From Pegoplata infirma (Eukaryota > Arthropoda > Insecta > Diptera > Anthomyiidae): a stretch of 64,000 nt of DNA. The translations under genes and the position numbers were made by a program. Where the stretch lies: positions 85,559,904-85,623,903 of the forward strand of contig OY992538.1 of NCBI GenBank assembly GCA_963921195.1, in the 5' to 3' direction. Below are positions 58,276 through 64,000 of this stretch, piece after piece. The notes beneath the pieces are model-generated. The model was given only the letters and a program-made list of their open reading frames with translations, did not search any database and was not told the DNA's origin. The stretch's first letter is position 1. Each line of letters opens with the position of its first letter.

Positions 58276-59200
58276 TTCCTGCTAGTTCGGATTTTATTCG
58301 GATTTTCCAGAGAGACCATATTTTTTCATAAGGTGGCAACCCTTTTTTAAATTTGAGTTTAAGGACAACCGGCGGGTGCCCTCTGAAAGCCCTTCCTTGT
58401 TAGCCCCTTTTTATAAATTCTCAAGCCATCTTTTAAATATTATTAAAACAAACATCAAACCGTAAATGAATATTCTATTTAAAATAAAATTAATTTAAAT
58501 TGCTACTTCTTCCAAGAGGTTGAGCAAAAGAATGACATAATGAAAAATAATGCAAGTAAAATTAAAAGGTACAAAAGAAACACAAAAATGAATCACAGTT
58601 TCCTTTTCCCCCGTTTTTAATACAAATGTCAGGCAAAAATAACAGAAAACAGATTTTAATTTCATAAACACAAAAAAAAAAATAAAAAATAATTTAACGG
58701 TCGTACAAACAAAATGGAAAATACGAGCATTAAGAAAAAACAATTGAGAGTGTAAATTTGGCTGTGCCGAATATTTTATACCCTCCAAAAAATTATTTAG
58801 AAAAAAATTAAAAGAAGTAATGGACAGGGTCGATTTTTTTTTGGGTAGGTCTGCGGCTTTTGAGGACAACTTTACCATTTGCGATAAATTTTAACAATTT
58901 CATTTACTATGATTTTTGCACTAAAGTATTTTTTGTGGGTTAGTTTATGTCTTCAAGGTGGGACTTTTTTCCCCCTGGTCCGATTTCGGAAATCTCTGAA
59001 CTTAACCAGCCTACGACCATTAGACATACTCGTGCCAAACTTCAGGAGTCTAGCACTTTTATTTTGTACTTTGTCGTGTCTTCCACAGACAGTCAGACGG
59101 ACGGACATCGCTATGTACTTTATGGGGTCCTATACCGTTATTTTGATGCGTTACACAAGGAATGATAAAGTAAGAATACCCCCATACTGTAGTAAGAATG
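58276..59200. repeat. Dispersed-repeat fragments, no gene
   Basis: 58770-58800 contains GGCTGTGCCGAAT and TATACCCTCCA. 59075-59110 holds a GACAGTCAGACGGACGGACA tract, and 59175-59195 the CCCCCATACTGTAG motif; together these look like the dispersed repeat seen at 62370-62720. Open stretches of 127 codons (58495-58878, minus) and 109 codons (58909-59238, plus) run across these motifs and show no domain, so I do not call them genes. Confidence 0.55.
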
Positions 59201-61381
59201 TATATCGGCCATTCCATGAAAGAACGGCCAAAATTTGACCGCGGGTCGTCCGATTTTTATAAAACTTTTTTTTCAAGAACTCTAAGGAACCATCAAGAGA
59301 TTTTAGTTTGCGGTTTAGAAAAATTCTAAAAACATTCGATTTTATTCGCGATTTTCATATTTTGAAAAATCAAAAAATTTAAAAAAATTGTCAACTTTGT
59401 AGATGCATATCTTGGGCAATTCTTAATGGATCTTTGTTATTGAAAATGAGTTTGAAAGGCCATATTGTCTTATTTTACAATATTGTTTTACAAAAAATAT
59501 TTTAAATCCAAAGATGCATTTTGTATGCAATTGCATTTTCTAAATGCATTTTTTAGGTCAAAGGGCCTCTTCGATTTTTTTTCTGTTTTGTATTTAATAA
59601 AATATGTAATTTTTACTAAAGACCTGTATTTACACTTTTTTGGGTCTCGCAGTTTTCATATTTTTTTAATTTTTTTAAAGAAAACGCTTAGATTTTTTTC
59701 ACACAAATATTTAAATTATTTTTACATCGTTATTTTTTAGTTTTTCGCCATAGAACGAAAAAAAAAAAAAAAAATAAAAGTGCTTTATATGAACACTGTG
59801 TTTGAATTTTAAACTTTTTTTTAACAAGCTGACCACTTGCGCGTCCCGAATTCATCTTTTTTTTGAATTTGAAAATGCTTAACCCCCTAAATGATGGGGA
59901 CTTAGGATCCTTTTAAGGGGAAAAAAACAAAAACCATTTTGGACAAAAAAAACAGTTGACCAGCAGCTAAAGATTGCAATCTTATTGTTAGTGCATTTTC
60001 AAAAATTGTTTTTTTTGTTGTAAAAAAATTGACTTAAGACATGTTTAAACATTATTAAGGTCAAAAGTAGATTTAGAAAATTTTCCAACTTATTTCACAC
60101 TACTTTGGAAAAACACAACTTTTTTTATTGGCATTTTTCGCAAAAACGCGAATTGATCTATAAAAACTGTGAGACACGTGTATTTTATTTTCAGCTCTAC
60201 TGTCAGAATTTTTCGGTCTGGTCCATCTGTACAAAAGTGTGTACACTCAAAAAAAAAAAAACTGTGATGTTAGCAAAAAAGCTTGTAAACCTACAAGAAA
60301 ATTAGCTGATTTTGAACCCACAATTTTTTTGGTAAAGTTAGCAAAAATGTTTTGCCAAAAATTAGTTAACTGAAATTTTTTTTTTTAACTTAGTTCAGAC
60401 ACATTTGAGGACCCCATTGGGTTCGGACCCGATAGGTCCAGACCCCGATGGGCCTAGACCTAGTTAGGTTCCTTAAAAATCGTCATAGTTTTTGATCCAA
60501 AATTTTGATATTTAGGTTTGAAAATGTCTAAAATACGGAAGATGACAGAAAAAAAACTTTCGAAAAAAAATATTTTTTCTCTCCAAAAAAAAAAAAAAAT
60601 ACAGTATTTTTTAATGTTAAATATGTATATTTATTCGAGTTTTTTAAATTTGAATTTAAAAATTATCCCAAAAGTATAAAAATATCGTTTTTATGGCACT
60701 TTAGCATACAAATAGCAAAAATCGCGGATATTACGAAACGGCTAACAAATTATTAAATTTAGCATACTCGAATTTGGTTTAATTGCTGGTATAATTTTCG
60801 ACTTATACAATTCAATTTAAAAAAAAATTAAAAAAATTGAAAAATTGTGAACAAATTTCAAGTTTTGTATGGAAAAAAATTAAGTGATTTAAAAAAAAAA
60901 AATAATTTAAATATTTTAACTGCGAGACCCAAAATACTATAAATGCAGGTCTTTAGTAAAAATGTTATATTTTAATTAACATGAAAGATAAAAAAAATCG
61001 AAGAGGCCCTTAGACTTAAAAAATGCAGTTTAAAAATGCAATTGCATAAAAAATGCATTGTGCAGTTCAAATTTTTTTTTCTACTAAAATATTGTAAAAG
61101 TAGACTATATTGGCAATTAAACTCGTTTTAATCGATAAAAATCCATAAAGAATTGGCTGAGATATTAATTTACAAAGTTAACCACTTTTTCCAATTTTTT
61201 GATATTTCAAAAAAGTAAAAACGCGAATAAAATCGAGTGTTTTTTAAATTTCTATAAACTGAAAACTGAATTCTCTTAATGGCTCCTTAGAGTTCCTACA
61301 AAAAAAGTTTTGTGATATTCAGACGACCCAAGGTCAAAAAATGCCCATTTTTGGCCGGTCTTTCCTGGAATGGCCGATATA
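59201..61381. mobile_element. Inverted-repeat element, TIR TATATCGGCCATTCCATG, copy 2
   Basis: TATATCGGCCATTCCATGAA at 59201 and its near-complement ending at 61381 bound arms that also share AAATGCA blocks (59514, 61022) and a GACCTGTATTTACA-type block (59620, 60945). The centre contains a truncated TA-type MITE. No coding frame. Relative of 40047-42651. Confidence 0.82.
60243..60510 (-). mobile_element. Truncated relative of the 17786-19530 MITE
   Basis: It starts TACACTCAAAAAAAA and follows the reverse complement of 19270-19530 (TTAGCAAAAATGTTTTGCC, GAGGACCCCATTGGGTTCGG, CCTAGACCTAGTTAGG). The other terminus is absent. Confidence 0.82.
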
Positions 61382-61725
61382 AAAACGTAAAAGCCCCCTT
61401 TACACATACAAATACAACTACATTAAAACAAGTGCCATACTTACAACAGCAACACCGACAAAAGACAACGACAACATAATCATTAGAAAGTAAGGTGCAA
61501 AAGTTTTAATGAAGATGCCACTTTAAAGTACTGTTAAAAACGAACAACAAAAACAAAGACAGCAAAAGTAACGGTAATATGTTCATTTTTTTTTACATCA
61601 GAGTACAAAAACAATTCGTTCCTTGGTGAGATTTTTAACGTAAATCAGAAAATATTTGTAAATTGACAATTTCAGGTAATATTCGAAGATTCTACTTTTG
61701 ATTCAAAAACTTTAATTGAAATTCG
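61382..61725. other. Mixed AT-rich DNA, no gene
   Basis: 61395-61570 is A-rich with ACAACAACA-type motifs. 61675-61725 has ATTCGAAGATTCTAC resembling the units of the foldback element at 27996. Confidence 0.45.
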
Positions 61726-61812
61726 TACACTCAAAATAATAACTCTGTAAATTACTCTGTAAAATGACTGTAATCTTAATTCAACAGATATTTGACAGAG
61801 TTTTCTGTCAAT
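61726..61812 (-). mobile_element. TA-flanked MITE fragment
   Basis: TACACTCAAAATAATAACTC followed by TGACTGTAATCT and ATTTGACAGAGTTTTCTGTC, the complement of the right end of 647-1400. Cut off at 61812 by the next element. Confidence 0.8.
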
Positions 61813-61984
61813 ATTAGGGCTGTCAAACGGGATCGGTTTTTTTAAATCCCGGGATTCGGGATTTGAAAATCGAAATCCCGGGATCCCGGGATTCTTCGGG
61901 ATCACGGGACTTTTCGGGATTAAATTTCTTTGATTATAAAAGTAAAAACTAGTAGACTCTTTATGTTTCAATGTTATTGTGCAT
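61812..61984 (+). mobile_element. Probable hAT-like MITE end with CCCGGGATT palindromes
   Basis: It begins TAGGGCTGTCAAACGGGATC, typical in style of hAT termini, then AAATCCCGGGATTCGGGATT and more CCCGGGAT modules to about 61920. The opposite terminus was not found, so extent and target duplication are open. The style matches the elements at 1592 and 20445. Confidence 0.5.
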
Positions 61985-62065
61985 ATTAAGGGGGCTACTG
62001 CGGGTTTGTTGATAGCGTGCTAGCCTATTAAGCAGGAAGTCGTGAGTTTGATTCTTACGAAAACC
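61985..62065 (+). repeat. tRNA-like segment
   Basis: TGTTGATAGCGTGCTAGCC (D-arm-like) precedes an anticodon-arm-like CCT-ATTAAGC-AGG and a T-arm-like GTGAGTTTGATTCTTAC, whose stem pairs GTGAG with CTTAC. Spacing fits a tRNA of about 72 nt, with a putative anticodon TAA. The acceptor stem is poor, so a SINE head or tRNA pseudogene is more likely than a working gene. Confidence 0.45.
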
Positions 62066-62369
62066 CTTAAGTCCATTTCGCTACAACGAAATTATTAAAC
62101 AACATATTTCTAATTTTTCTGATTGTTATTTAAAGGCAATTAAAAAATTAAGTATACGCCACTTATGCAGTTTTCAAGTAGGTAATTATTATTATTAAAT
62201 ATTTAGCAATGAACTTTGTTATGGAAAATGACAACTTTTATTTGCTTTTGGTTTCAAACCATTCCGATTTTGGTTGTTGCACTGTATAATTTTAAAACTG
62301 ATTTAAAGAAAATTTAAATAACAAAAACATTTAAAGGAGAAAAGTAATAATATAATACATTAGACTTGC
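62066..62369. other. AT-rich DNA, nothing recognised
   Basis: No repeat, hairpin or frame stands out. Confidence 0.5.
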
Positions 62370-62720
62370 GTTTTTATACCCTCCACTCTGGTGATAGAGG
62401 GTATATATAAGTTTGTCATTCCGTATGTAACACATTGAAATATTGGTTTAGGACCCCATAAAGTATATATATTCATGATCCTTGATCGATTTTAAGTCGA
62501 TCTAACGATGTCCGTCTGTCTGTCTGTCTGTCTGTTGAAATCACGTTTTTGGCAATAATCCGGAACCGATTTTAACGCTTGGGGTACCAAAAGTTGCGGA
62601 ATTTATCCAGGCAAAAACTAGTGTATTTTTTTTTGAAATCGGTTAAGTACTTTAAAAGTTATGAGTGAATTACTGAAAAAACTCTTAGTGATTTTCATCA
62701 TAACCCTAAATTAATTCATA
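62370..62720 (+). repeat. Dispersed repeat with TATACCCTCCA start and (GTCT)n tract
   Basis: TTTTATACCCTCCACTCTGG, GAGGGTATATATAAGTTTGT, GGACCCCATAAAGTATATAT and a (GTCT)n tract at 62510-62534 follow each other in the order common to such fly repeats. Related pieces: 23808, 31797-31900 and 59085. Confidence 0.6.
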
Positions 62721-63108
62721 TTTTGTGTAGATACATACATAACAAAGAATACGGAAATGAAAAAAAAATCGGAGAAAAAGAAAAAAATGTTTACAAAAAA
62801 ACTTTAAAATATGTAAAACAAAATCTAAATTTAATTAAAAAAAAGTTCGTTAAGTAATAATAAAAAAATTAATTGTTATTTTTATGTACAAAGCATGTGT
62901 GTGTGTCCGTTTTTATGCTTCGTCATATTAACGGGGTTGCCAGACTTTTTTTGGCTTTGTCGCAAACTCGGATGTAAAATATCGCCAAAATTCAATTTTG
63001 TTCAGATTTCTTAAAAAAAAAATATTTTTATTTAAAAAAAATAAATTTTGTTAAATAATAAAAGACAGAAATAAACTTTATGGCAAAAATCGCCCAAATC
63101 CGGAAAAT
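62721..63108. other. AT-rich DNA, no gene
   Basis: Includes a GGGGTTGCCAGAC motif at 62935, a possible single hAT-like end, and a short GT run at 62896. Otherwise featureless. Confidence 0.45.
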
Positions 63109-64000
63109 CTATATATATAAAAGAGTAATGTGACTGACTGACATACTCATTCATCATCGCCCAGCCCAAACCGCTAAAGTTAGAAACTTGAAATTTGGAC
63201 TGTAGGTTGACGTCCCGGAATAAAGATCCACTAAGGCTGGATTTTTGCCAATGTTGACTCTAAGGGGGTAAAATGGGTAAAAAACTGTACTTTTGGTACT
63301 TTTTATATCTCCCGATATAATGGTCATAGAAACTTGAAATTTGGACTGTATGTTACCCTCCCGCAATATAGATCCACTATGGCTGGAGTTTTGCCAATGG
63401 TAAGGGGGTAAAAAGGGTAAAAAACTGTACTTTTGGTACTTTTTAAATCTCCTGATATAATGATCATAGAGACTTGAAATTTGGACTGTATGTTCACCTC
63501 CCGGAATATAGATCCATTAAGGCTGGATTTTTGCCAGTGTTGATTCTAAGGGGGTCAAAAGGGTAAAAAAAATACTTTTGGTGCTTTTAATATCTCCTGA
63601 AATAATGGTCATAGAAACTTGAAATTTGGACAGTATGTTCACATCCTAGAATATATGTAGATCCAGTACGGCTGGATTATTGCCAATGTTGATTCTAAGA
63701 GGGTAAAAAGGGAAAAAATCTGTACTTTTGGTACCTTTTATATTTCCTTAAAAAATTGTCACATAGACTTGAAATTGGGACTGTATGTTCACCTCCCGGA
63801 ATATAGATCCCCTAAGGCTGGGTTTTTGCCAATGATGTTTCTAATAGGGTAAAAAGGGTAAACATATGTACTTTTGTTACATTTTATATTTCCTTAAATA
63901 ATGGTACCAGAAAATTGAAATTTGCAATGTCGGTTTACCTTCCGGAAAAAAGATTCACTAAGGCTCGGGTTTTGTCAATGTTGATTCTACGGGGGTAAAA
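63109..64000 (+). mobile_element. Possible Helitron 5' end with about 145-bp tandem repeats (continues beyond window)
   Basis: It starts TCTATATATATAAAAGAG preceded by A, which fits a Helitron 5' end (TC..., inserted between A and T), then a (GACT)n tract and CATCGCCCAGCCC. Six tandem units follow, with GAAACTTGAAATTTGGACTG or close variants near 63183, 63329, 63469, 63614, 63766 and 63910 (spacing 140-152 bp). Each also has CCGGAATATAGATCCACTA and GGCTGGATTTTTGCCAATG blocks. The 3' end and any helicase gene are outside the window. Confidence 0.55.

Noticed and set aside
58495..58878. 127-codon minus-strand open frame
   Set aside because: It overlaps dispersed-repeat motifs (GGCTGTGCCGAAT, TATACCCTCCA), is rich in F, L and V as expected from AT-rich DNA, and has no domain.
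58909..59238. 109-codon plus-strand open frame
   Set aside because: It runs through the GACG/GACA tract of a dispersed repeat and into the terminus of the 59201 element; no protein motif.

Overview
This window looks like gene-poor, very AT-rich repetitive DNA from an insect genome, most likely a fly (Diptera). That reading rests on the I/R1-type non-LTR reverse transcriptase, the many small hAT-like and TA-flanked inverted-repeat elements, and the dispersed repeats with a GACG/GACA tetranucleotide core. The organism call is inference. I find no intact host protein gene, no rRNA and no functional tRNA. The only substantial protein-coding remnant is a 5'-truncated reverse transcriptase/RNase H frame on the minus strand (4921-6618). 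A second, stop-broken RT relic lies at 26985-27265.

Layout. 1-3700: end of a 35-bp satellite array, then a 2.1-kb composite repeat (second copy at 36781-38414) holding a TA-flanked MITE, a palindromic hAT-like MITE and a tRNA-like segment. 3721-8588: a long inverted-repeat element interrupted by the RT insertion, which has a 12-bp target duplication. 8952-15870: the main 35-bp satellite domain, with a partly duplicated flank and an array core that switches orientation. 16933-31237: a mosaic of inverted-repeat elements, including three copies of a 600-bp element with TWA target duplications, a foldback element of about 20-bp units, and the RT relic. 31689-34534: a 2.8-kb hAT-like element with nested palindromic MITEs. 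38925-45260: an old element carrying two hAT-like insertions with perfect 8-bp duplications; one contains two further nested elements and the other contains satellite repeats. 47155-58275: a satellite array split by a TA-flanked MITE and by an 8.45-kb complex of interlocked palindromes. 59201-64000: another inverted-repeat element, a tRNA-like segment, dispersed repeats and a possible Helitron 5' end with 145-bp tandem repeats.

Insertion history can be read directly at several places, because uninterrupted sites survive in a paralogous copy or in the opposite arm of a palindrome. This fixes the target-site duplications of a TA-type family, a TAA-type family, a 2-bp non-TA family (TIR CCCGAGTAAAAA) and several 8-bp hAT-like families.

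The two most unusual items are: (1) 49632-58082, an A-L-A'-L' arrangement of inverted repeats carrying about a dozen tRNA T-arm/B-box-like motifs in 206-216-bp units; and (2) 49208-49261, inside a MITE, a 54-nt segment that folds on paper as a type I hammerhead-ribozyme-like structure. All alignments were done by eye; identities are approximate.
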